This document shows, in pieces, positions 33,992-43,405 of a DNA stretch of 64,000 nucleotides. How positions within the stretch are numbered: position 1 is the first letter of the stretch; every line of letters begins with the position of its first letter. The stretch lies in NCBI RefSeq assembly GCF_945957525.1, contig NZ_CAMFLA010000003.1, positions 186,001-250,000 of the forward strand, in the 5' to 3' direction. Source of the stretch: an uncultured Aquitalea sp. GTDB taxonomy: Bacteria > Pseudomonadota > Gammaproteobacteria > Burkholderiales > Chromobacteriaceae. The translations under genes were made by a program, and so were the position numbers. The notes beneath the pieces were generated by a model. It made no database searches. It was not told the DNA's origin and saw only the letters and a program-made list of their open reading frames with translations.

Positions 33992-35198
33992 GAATATCCT
34001 TTGCGGCGTCCAGTTGTTCACAGCGCAGCCAGCCGGCTTGCCGCCGTTCGCCGGCGCGCAGCAAGGCCGGTTGTTTCAGGTGCAGGAACGGTCCGTCCTT
34101 GCCGTAGTCCAGCGCGTAGCCACCGCTGCCGTCCGCCGCCATGCAGCGGGATGGCCAGCGAATGGCGGAGGGCAGCAGAGCGTCGGCGTTGCCCCGGTTG
34201 GCGAGCCAGAGTTCGTACAGGCCGGGCGCGGGCTGGCGTTGCGTCAGTTCGATCGTGCTGCGCAAGGGCTGGCGGCTGAGTACGGCGCGCCAGCTGGTCA
34301 GGCTCCAGGCCCGCCGGTCGTCGCGGGTGGGTAGGCGGAACCACACCAGGCCGGCCAGGCCTGCGGGCCGGCGTTTTTCCAACTGCTGCACGAAATCGGC
34401 CATCTCAGCCGGTGTCACCAGCAACTCCCGGCTTGCGCCGCCGGCGGAGGCCAGCAGGGGCGTTTCGCTTTCGGCCCCGGCCAACCTGCCGGCGCGGTCC
34501 CACACGACGCGGGTGCCATAGGTGGGCAGGGCGATCCGCCAAGGGCGACCGGTGCGTTCGGCAAACCTTTCAGCCCAGTCCAGCGCGATGGGCCCGTCAA
34601 ACAACCCTTGTGCCGGATTGCGTACCGCATGTACTTGCAGTACGGCTTCATCCGGCACCGCCAGCAGCGCAGTCAGCGCCGCAGGGTTGTCCAGCCAGGC
34701 CGGCAAGGCGGTGATGGACAAGGGCAAAGCGGGCGGCAATTGCGCGCGCAGACGGCCAAGGAAAGCCCGGTAGTTGTCCAGCCTGGCCGTGCCGCAGTCG
34801 TAATCTACTTCCACGCCGGCCAGCCGCAGGCCTCGGGCTTGCCATTGATCCAGCGTACTCCGGATCAGCGCCAGGGCTTGCGCCTCATCCCAGCGGGCGG
34901 TCTGACCGTTCAGGCGGAATACAGCTACCACGCCGGGCTGGCTGGCGCGCAGGCTCTGCCAATCCGGCTGCATCACCCGCCATTGGCCCGTCGTGGGGCC
35001 GGTCTCCAGTTCCGCCGCCAGCACCCGCCAGCGTTGCACCAGCTGCTGCTGATCGCGCAGGGCGTCAGTCAGCGCAGGCGTCCACTTGCGCTGCCAGATG
35101 TAAGCGTCGTTGGGCAGCGGCGCGGGTGGGCTGCAAGCGGCCAGCCCCAGCGCGACAAGCGGCAGCAGCCAGACAGGAACGGAATGCGAAGCGGACAC
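33978..35198 (-). CDS. DUF3142 family lipoprotein
   Basis: The 406-residue protein starts GTG (35198) and opens with a lipoprotein signal peptide: SVPVWLLPLVALGLAAC, lipobox LAAC, Cys22. The mature part matches DUF3142: DAYIWQRKW, GVVAVFRLNG, and VEVDYDCGTARLDNYRAFLG, with acidic residues in a barrel-like arrangement reminiscent of glycoside hydrolases. Function is not known. It is co-transcribed with the TPR-like protein and probably forms an envelope pair. Confidence 0.8.
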   Translation of the reverse strand: MSASHSVPVWLLPLVALGLAACSPPAPLPNDAYIWQRKWTPALTDALRDQQQLVQRWRVLAAELETGPTTGQWRVMQPDWQSLRASQPGVVAVFRLNGQTARWDEAQALALIRSTLDQWQARGLRLAGVEVDYDCGTARLDNYRAFLGRLRAQLPPALPLSITALPAWLDNPAALTALLAVPDEAVLQVHAVRNPAQGLFDGPIALDWAERFAERTGRPWRIALPTYGTRVVWDRAGRLAGAESETPLLASAGGASRELLVTPAEMADFVQQLEKRRPAGLAGLVWFRLPTRDDRRAWSLTSWRAVLSRQPLRSTIELTQRQPAPGLYELWLANRGNADALLPSAIRWPSRCMAADGSGGYALDYGKDGPFLHLKQPALLRAGERRQAGWLRCEQLDAAKDIHVQD

Positions 35199-35329
35199 TG
35201 TGCGATACGGGAAGGGCGGAAGTGAAAGAGGCCAGGCTCAAGCCCGGGTCGGCTGGGCTTGATTAAAGCACAGGAAATGACAATGGGGTAGCTGGCGCGG
35301 CGGTACTGGTCGCTGGGCAGTATGGCCGT

Positions 35330-36478
35330 TCAGGGGCAGCGCACCACCACCAGCGAAATGTCATCCTGGGTTTCCACGCGGCCCAGATGAGCCGACACGG
35401 CGTGGGTGATGGCGCCCTGAATGTCGCGCGTGCGTGCGCCTTGGGCCGCTCGCACCACGCCGTCGTTGCCGAACGCCTGGCCTGCGGGGTTGCGTGCCTC
35501 GGTAATGCCGTCAGAGCACACAATGACCGAGCCTGCGTCCTGCCATTGATAGAGATCGAGGCTGGCGTCAAATGCCTCGTCGGGCAGAATCCCCAGCGGC
35601 GGGCAGCGCGACACGAACTCGCGTTCCAGCACGCCTTGCTGATTCACATACAGCGCGCAGGGTATGCCGCCGTTCCACACGGCGATGCGGCGTTGCTGGT
35701 AATCCACCTCAATCAGCGCGGCCGCCACAAAACGGCCAACCGGCAGAATGCCGTGCAGCTTGCGGTTGATGGTGCGGATGACATCCTGCATCGGCAGCTG
35801 CCGGTCGGTCATGGCAAAGAAGGTGTCCACCGCCGGCAGGCCGCAGATGGCCGCCGTCAAGCCGTGGCCGGTGCTGTCGGCCAGCATGAGGCGATCCAAT
35901 CCGGCCTTGCTGCGGCGAATGCAGATGGTGTCGCCGCTGAAGTTCATGGCCGGCAGCTGCCATTGCTGGATATTGGGCGGCGTGTGGTCGGCGCGGCGGG
36001 TAAAGCGGTCGAGAATCATGCGGGCAAAAGCCTGCTCCTGCTCATTGGCGCGGTAATAGGCTTCCAGCCGTTCGGCGTCGGCTGCGATGCGTTGCTGCAT
36101 GTCGGCGATGCGCAACAGCACATTGAGCTTGGCGGTGAGCAGCTCCATGTCCACCGGCTTGATGAGGTAGTCGTCGCCGCCGGTTTCCAGCCCGCGCAGC
36201 AACTGTTCGCGGTCAGACACTGACGTGAGGTAGATGATGGGAATCCAGTGCTCGCCCATCAGTTGGCGGATGGCGCGGGTGGCGGCGAAACCGTCCATCA
36301 CCGGCATGGCCACATCCATGAAGATGGCGTCGGGGGGATCAATCCGGCACAGCTCCAGCGCTTGCGCGCCGTTCTCCGCCATCACTGCTTCATGCCCCAG
36401 CCGTTTGATGAATTCTCCCATCAGCAATCGACTGATCTTGCTGTCTTCTGCAACCAGGATTTTTAGCTGTCGGGTCAT
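35330..36478 (-). CDS. response regulator with PP2C/SpoIIE phosphatase output (RsbU-like)
   Basis: The 382-residue protein has an N-terminal receiver domain (about 1-120) with acidic pair ED (11-12), phospho-acceptor Asp55 and the lysine of LIKP, a coiled linker (about 120-165) and a C-terminal SpoIIE/PP2C-type phosphatase (about 175-382; LMLADSTGHGLTAAICGLPA; CSDGITEARN; TQDDISLVVVR). Such proteins dephosphorylate anti-sigma-factor antagonists when activated. No cognate kinase, antagonist or anti-sigma gene is adjacent. No signal peptide; cytoplasmic. Confidence 0.88.
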   Translation of the reverse strand: MTRQLKILVAEDSKISRLLMGEFIKRLGHEAVMAENGAQALELCRIDPPDAIFMDVAMPVMDGFAATRAIRQLMGEHWIPIIYLTSVSDREQLLRGLETGGDDYLIKPVDMELLTAKLNVLLRIADMQQRIAADAERLEAYYRANEQEQAFARMILDRFTRRADHTPPNIQQWQLPAMNFSGDTICIRRSKAGLDRLMLADSTGHGLTAAICGLPAVDTFFAMTDRQLPMQDVIRTINRKLHGILPVGRFVAAALIEVDYQQRRIAVWNGGIPCALYVNQQGVLEREFVSRCPPLGILPDEAFDASLDLYQWQDAGSVIVCSDGITEARNPAGQAFGNDGVVRAAQGARTRDIQGAITHAVSAHLGRVETQDDISLVVVRCP

Positions 36479-36842
36479 GCGATAGGCCTTGTCGGGCGGG
36501 CTGTAGCGGATGCGGTGCGGGCATGCGGGCCGTCTCGCGCTTGCGCGATGGCTGCGCTAACTATAGCGCGCCGGGTTGGAGCCTGCCATCGCGAGCGGCG
36601 GTTTTGTTCCGGGTTTTATTCGGTAGAAAGTCCTAATTGCGCAACTTTGCGTATTGTCGGGTCAAGAGTTTTGCCAGTTTGCCGATATGATGATGACTGT
36701 CAGAAATGTCTGTCCTGCATAAACACCCAGTCTGATAACATGACTATGTTTTCATAATTCATCATGTGAAAATGATGAATGATTAAAACGGCTTGGGAGT
36801 AAATCGAGCAGCTCTTCATCAAGATCTGGAAGCGAGACTGCC
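36479..36842 (+). other. 364-base intergenic region between divergent genes
   Basis: Holds the promoters of the REC-SpoIIE gene (-) and the methyltransferase gene (+). It becomes A+T-rich towards the right. A perfect stem TTCATCAT/ATGATGAA (36758-36765 and 36772-36779, loop GTGAAA) lies 64 bases before the methyltransferase start. A 72-codon open frame here has no coding character. No other gene is seen. Confidence 0.6.
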
Positions 36843-37607
36843 GTGAGCACAATTATGGATAGCAAGGCGATAGCCACATTCGAGCTGTACTCCGATCGTT
36901 ACGCCCGTTTTCGGCCCGTGTACCCGGACGGCCTGTATCAATGGCTGCTGACACAAACAAGGGGCGCGCAAAAGGCGTGGGATTGCGCTACCGGCACCGG
37001 CCAGGCCGCCGTGCAGCTGGCGCGCCATTTCGATCGGGTGGAGGCTTCCGACATCAATGCCAGCCAGCTGATGATGGCCGAGCTGCGCGCCAATCTGCAT
37101 TATCTGACCTGCCCGGCGGAGCACCCGCCCTATCTGGACAACAGCTTTGATCTGATCACGGTGGCGCAGGCGTTGCATTGGTTCGATCGTGAAGAATTCT
37201 GGCCGCAAGCTGCGCGCGTGCTGCGCCCGGGCGGGGTATTCGCCGCCTGGGGTTACGACTGGTTCTACGCCACGGCGGAAATCAACGACGCCATGCGTTT
37301 TTACAGCGCGGTGATCGAGCCGTTCTGGTCCAGCAGCACCCAGTTGCTGTGGGATGGCTACCGCGACTGCGGCATGCCTTTCGCGCCCATTGCCGCGCCG
37401 TCATTTGAAATTGTCATGGACTGGAATCTGGAACAGCTATTGGGTTTCATCCAGACTTGGTCGGCGCACAAAATGTGCGTGCAAAGCTTGGGGCAGCATG
37501 TGCTCGACGACGCGCGCAAGCGTCTGGCCAAGGCATGGGGCGAACCTACCATCCTGCATCGCATTACGCTGCCATTGCATCTGGTGGTTGGCCGAAAGCC
37601 GGATTGA
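36843..37607 (+). CDS. class I SAM-dependent methyltransferase
   Basis: The 254-residue protein has the Methyltransf_11 fold: motif I AWDCATGTGQAAVQLARHF, the acidic residue after it (VEASDINASQ), and post-II VLRPGGVFAAWGYD. The substrate is not evident; relatives act on small molecules or quinone-like compounds. GTG 36843 is used; an in-frame ATG at 36855 is an alternative. It stands alone and is followed by a terminator. Confidence 0.82.
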   Translation: MSTIMDSKAIATFELYSDRYARFRPVYPDGLYQWLLTQTRGAQKAWDCATGTGQAAVQLARHFDRVEASDINASQLMMAELRANLHYLTCPAEHPPYLDNSFDLITVAQALHWFDREEFWPQAARVLRPGGVFAAWGYDWFYATAEINDAMRFYSAVIEPFWSSSTQLLWDGYRDCGMPFAPIAAPSFEIVMDWNLEQLLGFIQTWSAHKMCVQSLGQHVLDDARKRLAKAWGEPTILHRITLPLHLVVGRKPD

Positions 37608-37624
37608 GAGTTGAGACGAAAAGC

Positions 37625-37652
37625 AAAAACGGCGGGATTTCCCGCCGTTTTT
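37625..37652. terminator. bidirectional terminator
   Basis: Arms AAAAACGGCGGG (37625-37636) and CCCGCCGTTTTT (37641-37652) with loop ATTT, between the convergent methyltransferase and DUF2721 genes. Confidence 0.9.
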
Positions 37653-37666
37653 GTCTGGCTGCGCCT

Positions 37667-38083
37667 TCAGGATTTTGCTTGTTCAGATTCCGCTTCCAGG
37701 TCGGACAGCAAGATGTTCAGCGCGTCGGACGAGCGGACCAGTTCCCACAAGGACACCGCCAGCGAGGCGATCATCAGCAGCAGGCTGGCGCCGAAACTGA
37801 TTTCCGCTGTTTGCGGCCAGCCGGTGTAGATCTGGAACATGGCCAAGGTGCAGAGAAACAGGCTGGCCACGCCAAGAAACTGCATCCATTTGATGAGCAT
37901 GATGCGGGTGCGCAAATTGCCTATCTGCTGCAGGATCTTGGGGTTGTGGTCTTGCTGGTAGTCGGTGTAGAGATTGCGGATGATGCCGGCAAGGCCGAGA
38001 AAGCGGTTGGTATATGCCAGCAACAGCAGCGAAATGGCGGGAAAGAGCAGGGCCGGGGTATTCAGGCTCAGAAGATTGTGCAT
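37667..38083 (-). CDS. DUF2721 membrane protein
   Basis: The 138-residue protein has three membrane segments: LNTPALLFPAISLLLLAYTN near the start, MQFLGVASLFLCTLAMFQIY in the middle, and ISFGASLLLMIASLAVSLWE near the end. This matches DUF2721, a small family of unknown function. It follows the L,D-transpeptidase gene by 5 bases and lies at the end of the tadA-ykuD operon. Confidence 0.8.
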   Translation of the reverse strand: MHNLLSLNTPALLFPAISLLLLAYTNRFLGLAGIIRNLYTDYQQDHNPKILQQIGNLRTRIMLIKWMQFLGVASLFLCTLAMFQIYTGWPQTAEISFGASLLLMIASLAVSLWELVRSSDALNILLSDLEAESEQAKS

Positions 38084-38088
38084 GGTGG

Positions 38089-39527
<1,439 letters not shown>

Positions 39528-39693
39528 TTACTGGTAAATGCCGCTGCTGCCGCGCTGGTGTGTCTCTATGCGCAGGAGCACCTTGCATGAACCATGGAGA
39601 GAGGTGAGCGGTTTTTATTTCAGCTCTCAATATTTGCTGAAAATAGCCGATAACTTTATCTGTAAGCATCTTGCAGACAGTGATTCTCCCGCC

Positions 39694-40647
39694 ATGAACC
39701 CCATCCAGTTCCGGATTTCCACTGCCGTCTGGCGCACTGCCAGCCCGGCCGCCCGCTCTCAGACGACGCCGGCCGGGGCTTCGGCAAACGTGGTTGCCAG
39801 CGTCGGTTCCAGTGTCGCCAGCGCCTTGCAGGACAGCAAGAACGCCTTGACGCAAAACCTGCTGGACAGCTGGCGCCGCCAGCAATCGACCAGCCTCGCT
39901 AGCAACGGCGCGGCATCTTCCTCCGCCAAACAGATCGACTCCAGTCGGTTGGAGGATCTCAGACAACGAGCGAAAATGTTGCGCCAGATGATGCTGATGG
40001 CGGGCAAGGACAAAGGCAGCTTGCGCGCCATCGCCTTACAGCTGAAGCAGATTGTCGGCGAGTTGCGCCAACTGGTGGGCGCGGGCAGCAGTGATGGAGC
40101 ATCCGGTCAGGATGCCGCCATGGCGGTATCGGTAAAGGGCAGTGATGCCCAATCGGGACAAGGCGGGCAAGACGCCGGCGCAGGGGCGGATGCCGGCAGC
40201 GATGCGGCGGCGGATCAGTCCGGCGCTCAAGCGGCGCAGACGGTGGCCGGCGATAGCCAGAATCCGGTGCAGAGCGCAGATGCGAACCAGGCCCAGAGCC
40301 AAAGCGGCAATAGCGGCAGTGCGACGGCGGCCGGCGGTGATAACGCTACAGTTCAGGCGCACGCCAATCTGGGCAGCGCGTCCGGCGGCATGGCGCAATT
40401 GCAGTTACAAACGCTGATCAGCGATCTCAAGTCGATTCAGGAATGGTTGAAACAGAAGGCCCGGCAGATGAAGGATGATGGTCTGAAAGACGCATTGGCC
40501 GGGATCGACAAGGATTTCAAGGCGATCGACGAAGCATTGCAGGGCGGAGACTCAAGCAGTGCGGGCAGTGATGCCAGCGTCACTGCAGCGGCGGACGCGA
40601 GCGCGGCGGATGCCGGCGTTGGCACGCAGGTGAACGTGACCGCGTAG
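39694..40647 (+). CDS. low-complexity Ala/Ser/Gln/Asp-rich protein of unknown function
   Basis: The 317-residue protein has no recognised family. ATG 39694 is chosen over an open frame reaching 39538 because it yields a plausible N-terminus (MNPIQFRISTAVWRTASPAA). Residues about 80-120 form a helix (LEDLRQRAKMLRQMMLMAGK), about 130-225 are disordered repeats of Gly, Ala, Ser, Gln and Asp, and about 230-285 are helical again (LISDLKSIQEWLKQKARQMK). No signal peptide is seen. It might be a surface or secretion-linked protein, but there is no direct evidence. It lies between tadA (-) and a terminator. Confidence 0.65.
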   Translation: MNPIQFRISTAVWRTASPAARSQTTPAGASANVVASVGSSVASALQDSKNALTQNLLDSWRRQQSTSLASNGAASSSAKQIDSSRLEDLRQRAKMLRQMMLMAGKDKGSLRAIALQLKQIVGELRQLVGAGSSDGASGQDAAMAVSVKGSDAQSGQGGQDAGAGADAGSDAAADQSGAQAAQTVAGDSQNPVQSADANQAQSQSGNSGSATAAGGDNATVQAHANLGSASGGMAQLQLQTLISDLKSIQEWLKQKARQMKDDGLKDALAGIDKDFKAIDEALQGGDSSSAGSDASVTAAADASAADAGVGTQVNVTA

Positions 40648-40664
40648 CGGCGGCGCAGTCGGAC

Positions 40665-40697
40665 AAAAAAATGGCGACCAGAAGGTCGCCATTTTTG
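40665..40697. terminator. bidirectional terminator
   Basis: Arms AAAAATGGCGACC and GGTCGCCATTTTT (40667-40679 and 40684-40696) with a 4-base loop, between the convergent low-complexity gene and the YqjE-like gene cluster. Confidence 0.9.
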
Positions 40698-40709
40698 TTT
40701 GCGGGGTTG

Positions 40710-40985
40710 TCAGCGCGGCCAGAACTTGCGCGCCAACTGCCACAGCAGATAGAAACGCCCGGCTTTGCGCAGCCAGCCGCGCAGCGTCTCCGACGGCAGG
40801 GCTTCGCCCAGCAGCGCCGTCAGTTTGCCGAAGCGGCTGTGCGAGGCGGCGGCTTGCAGGCCCTCGCCGGCCAGCCCCAGGGGCGAACGGCGGAGGGTTT
40901 GCAATTCCAGCTTCAGTTTGACCCGCAGCGCTTCCCCTTTCATCAGGAGCAGTTGCTTGCGGGTGGCTCTTTCCTGTGGCGACAT
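40710..40985 (-). CDS. small YqjK-like protein
   Basis: Ninety-one residues, basic and helical (RATRKQLLLMKGEALRVKLK; WLRKAGRFYLLWQLARKFW). It follows the YqjE-like gene after one base, third in a cluster laid out like yqjD-yqjE-yqjK. Family assignment is by position and character. Function unknown. Confidence 0.6.
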   Translation of the reverse strand: MSPQERATRKQLLLMKGEALRVKLKLELQTLRRSPLGLAGEGLQAAASHSRFGKLTALLGEALPSETLRGWLRKAGRFYLLWQLARKFWPR

Positions 40986-40986
40986 G

Positions 40987-41373
40987 TCAGCTCCGGCCGC
41001 TCAGGCTGTCCCAGTCCTTGCGGACTTCGGCAAACGTGGCGGCAAAGGGGGGCTGGCTGTCGTGCGCCTGACGGCGCAGCCGGGCCAGCAGGGCCAGGCC
41101 GCCGCCAAGGCCGATCAGCATGAAGCCGCCCAGCAACCAGGGACGCACGGCTTCCGGCGTCAGCACCGCCACCAGCAGCAGCGCGGCCAGGAGGCCGATC
41201 AGCAGCAGCACCAGCGCCAAACCGCCCAGAAACAGCGCCGCCAGCAGCCGGTCTTTCTGCTCCTCCGCCTCCAGCGCCAGCAGTTCGGCGCGGGTGAGCA
41301 GCAAGGAAAACACCCCGCCGATAAAGGAGCGAAGGCTCCCGGGGCGGGGTGCGTCATGACGGGAGGAGGTCAT
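40987..41373 (-). CDS. phage-holin-like/YqjE family membrane protein
   Basis: The 128-residue protein has two membrane segments (about 44-75 and 78-97; LLAALFLGGLALVLLLIGLL) and charged ends, as in the YqjE/Actinobacterial holin-X-like family. It sits between YqjD-like and YqjK-like genes on the minus strand. Role in stationary-phase membranes is suggested from the E. coli cluster. Confidence 0.72.
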   Translation of the reverse strand: MTSSRHDAPRPGSLRSFIGGVFSLLLTRAELLALEAEEQKDRLLAALFLGGLALVLLLIGLLAALLLVAVLTPEAVRPWLLGGFMLIGLGGGLALLARLRRQAHDSQPPFAATFAEVRKDWDSLSGRS

Positions 41374-41382
41374 CAGTCAGAA

Positions 41383-41697
41383 TCAGCGACGGGATACCAG
41401 CATGCCCAGCAGGAAGCCGACGCCAGCGGCGATGCCGATGGATTTCCACGGGTTTTCATGCACGTAGTTGTCGGTGGCCTTGGCGGCAACCTTGGCCTTG
41501 CCGACGATGACTTGCTCGGCTTCCACCAGGCGGGCCTTGGCCACTTTCAGGTTTTCCGCCACGCGCTTGCGCAGCTCGCGCGCCTTTTCACCGCCTTCGT
41601 CGCTGGCGGCGCCAAGCAGATCTTCGGTGCTGGCCAGCACTTCACGGACGTCTTCCAGCAGTTGTTCCTTTTCTTGGGTCAATGCAGCGTTCGACAT
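41383..41697 (-). CDS. DUF883/ElaB/YqjD-like protein
   Basis: The 104-residue protein has a long amphipathic N-terminal helix (LLEDVREVLASTEDLLGAAS) and a C-terminal membrane segment (SIGIAAGVGFLLGMLVSRR), the family layout. E. coli homologues anchor inactive ribosomes to the inner membrane in stationary phase. It is first in a three-gene cluster with the YqjE- and YqjK-like genes. Confidence 0.85.
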   Translation of the reverse strand: MSNAALTQEKEQLLEDVREVLASTEDLLGAASDEGGEKARELRKRVAENLKVAKARLVEAEQVIVGKAKVAAKATDNYVHENPWKSIGIAAGVGFLLGMLVSRR

Positions 41698-42229
41698 GTG
41701 GGTCTCCTTGGTTCGGGTTGCTCAAAAATGAAGTGGGACCGGCCCAAGCAAGGGCCGGTTCCGCAAAACGGTCCTTTCACCGTATCAGCGGCCCGTAGGG
41801 GCGTCAAATGATGAAGGTCGGCGGCTTGATCCAGGGGCAGGATTGCCGGAGACGCCGCGCCAGGATTCACGCATGGCGCGCCATGTGGTCGGCATGGAGT
41901 TGGAGCGCTGCCGCATGGCATGTGGACTGGAACGGGGGAAGGGCGCTGCGCCCACAATGGCCATAGGGCCTTGCCCCGCTTGACTTTGCGCAAGAGAGGC
42001 AGGGGGAGAGTCGCGAGTGTTGCATTGCGGCATCAGTCATGCGGTTTACATGTAATTTCATGCAAACAGAGCGGTAAACATACAAACTCGTACGTATACT
42101 CCGATAGTTCGAACAGAAATTACTTAGACGTTTGGCCGAGTTCGCCACGCATGAGCGTTGCCGGTCCCGGCCCGGCGCCAAGCCTGACACACACCTCCCC
42201 CAAAAACCTATATGAAGTGGAGTGCAGCC
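41698..42229 (+). other. 532-base intergenic region with RND-operon control sequences
   Basis: A stem with arms ACCGGCCC/GGGCCGGT (about 41739-41760) lies just upstream of the YqjD-like gene. To the right the region becomes A+T-rich before the RND operon. A dyad ATACAAAC-TC-GTACGTAT (42080-42097) overlaps a candidate -10 (TATACT, 42095-42100); this is a likely operator of the TetR protein encoded at 48125. No convincing gene is found in the region. Confidence 0.55.
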
Positions 42230-43390
42230 ATGCACATCAAGCAAGCCTCCCCCACCCTGCAGGCAGCGGCGGCCGTATTGCTGACCCTGACGCTCAGCAG
42301 TTGCGGCCAGCAACAGGCCGGTGGCCAGCAGCAACAAGGGCCGGCCAAGGTCGGCGTGCTGACGCTGTCCGCGCAGGACACCGTGGTCAGCAAAGAATTG
42401 CCGGGCCGGGTGTCGGCCTTCACCGTGGCCGACGTGCGGCCGCAGGTGGGCGGCATCATTCAGAAGCGCCTGTTTGCCGAAGGCTCGGAAGTGAAGGCCG
42501 GCCAGACGCTGTATCAGATCAATCCGGAAACCTATCGCGCAGCCTACCAGACCGCCGAGGCCGCACTGCAGAAAGCGCAGGCCACGCAGGTATCGGCCGA
42601 ACTGAAAGCCAAGCGTTACGCCGAACTCATCCAGATAAAGGCCATCAGCAAGCAGGACAATGACGACGCCCAGGCCGCCTGGCTGCAGGCCAAGGCCGAC
42701 GTGGCCTCCGCTAAGGCCGCGCTGGAAACCGCGCGTATCAATCTGTCCTACACCAGCATCACCGCCCCGGTGAGCGGCCGCATCGGCAAATCCAGCGTTA
42801 CAGCCGGTGCGCTGGTTACCGCCAATCAGGCGGCGGCGCTGGCCACTATCCAGCAACTGAGCCCGGTGTATGTGGATCTGACCCAGTCCAGCGTGGACAT
42901 GCTGCGCCTGCGCCGAGATTTTGCGTCCGGCGCGCTGCATGGGCAAAACGGCAAGGCCCGCGTGAAGCTGATTCTGGAAGATGGCAGCGAATACACCACG
43001 GCCGGCGAACTGGAGTTTTCCGATGTGACGGTGGACGCCGGTACCGGCATGGTGACCTTGCGCGCCGTGTTCCCCAATCCGCGCGCCGAGCTGTTGCCGG
43101 GCATGTTCGTGCGCGCCCGGCTGGAGCAGGGCGTGCGCAATCACGCCATCCTGGTGCCGCAGCAGGCCGTGTCGCGCAATCAGAAGGGCGAGCCCACTGT
43201 GATGGTGGTGGGGCCGGACAACAAGGCCGCGCTGCGCGTGATCAAGACCACCCAGACCGTGGGCAGCCGCTGGCTGGTGGATGGCGGCCTGGCCGCTGGC
43301 GACAAGGTGATTGTCGAGGGTCTGCAGAAGGTGCAGGACGGCATGCCGGTGAAGCCGGAGCCGTTGCAAGCCGCTTCCGCCGCCAAGTGA
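42230..43390 (+). CDS. RND efflux periplasmic adaptor (MexA/AcrA-like)
   Basis: The 386-residue lipoprotein starts at ATG 42230 (GGAG about 7 bases upstream), with lipobox LSSC and Cys25. Domains in order: barrel-sandwich (about 50-90 and 170-210; TAPVSGRIGKSSVTAGALVT), alpha-helical hairpin (about 100-170; AALQKAQATQVSAELKAKRY), beta-barrel (about 215-300) and membrane-proximal domain. It bridges the inner-membrane pump and outer-membrane channel. It heads a four-gene set with pump, channel and TetR gene. Confidence 0.93.
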   Translation: MHIKQASPTLQAAAAVLLTLTLSSCGQQQAGGQQQQGPAKVGVLTLSAQDTVVSKELPGRVSAFTVADVRPQVGGIIQKRLFAEGSEVKAGQTLYQINPETYRAAYQTAEAALQKAQATQVSAELKAKRYAELIQIKAISKQDNDDAQAAWLQAKADVASAKAALETARINLSYTSITAPVSGRIGKSSVTAGALVTANQAAALATIQQLSPVYVDLTQSSVDMLRLRRDFASGALHGQNGKARVKLILEDGSEYTTAGELEFSDVTVDAGTGMVTLRAVFPNPRAELLPGMFVRARLEQGVRNHAILVPQQAVSRNQKGEPTVMVVGPDNKAALRVIKTTQTVGSRWLVDGGLAAGDKVIVEGLQKVQDGMPVKPEPLQAASAAK

Positions 43391-43405
43391 TACGGGGATA
43401 TGTGA

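Noticed and set aside
36515..36757. 80-codon open frame in the intergenic region
   Set aside because: Cys- and Arg-rich random-looking sequence with no ribosome site; the region has the features of a promoter region.
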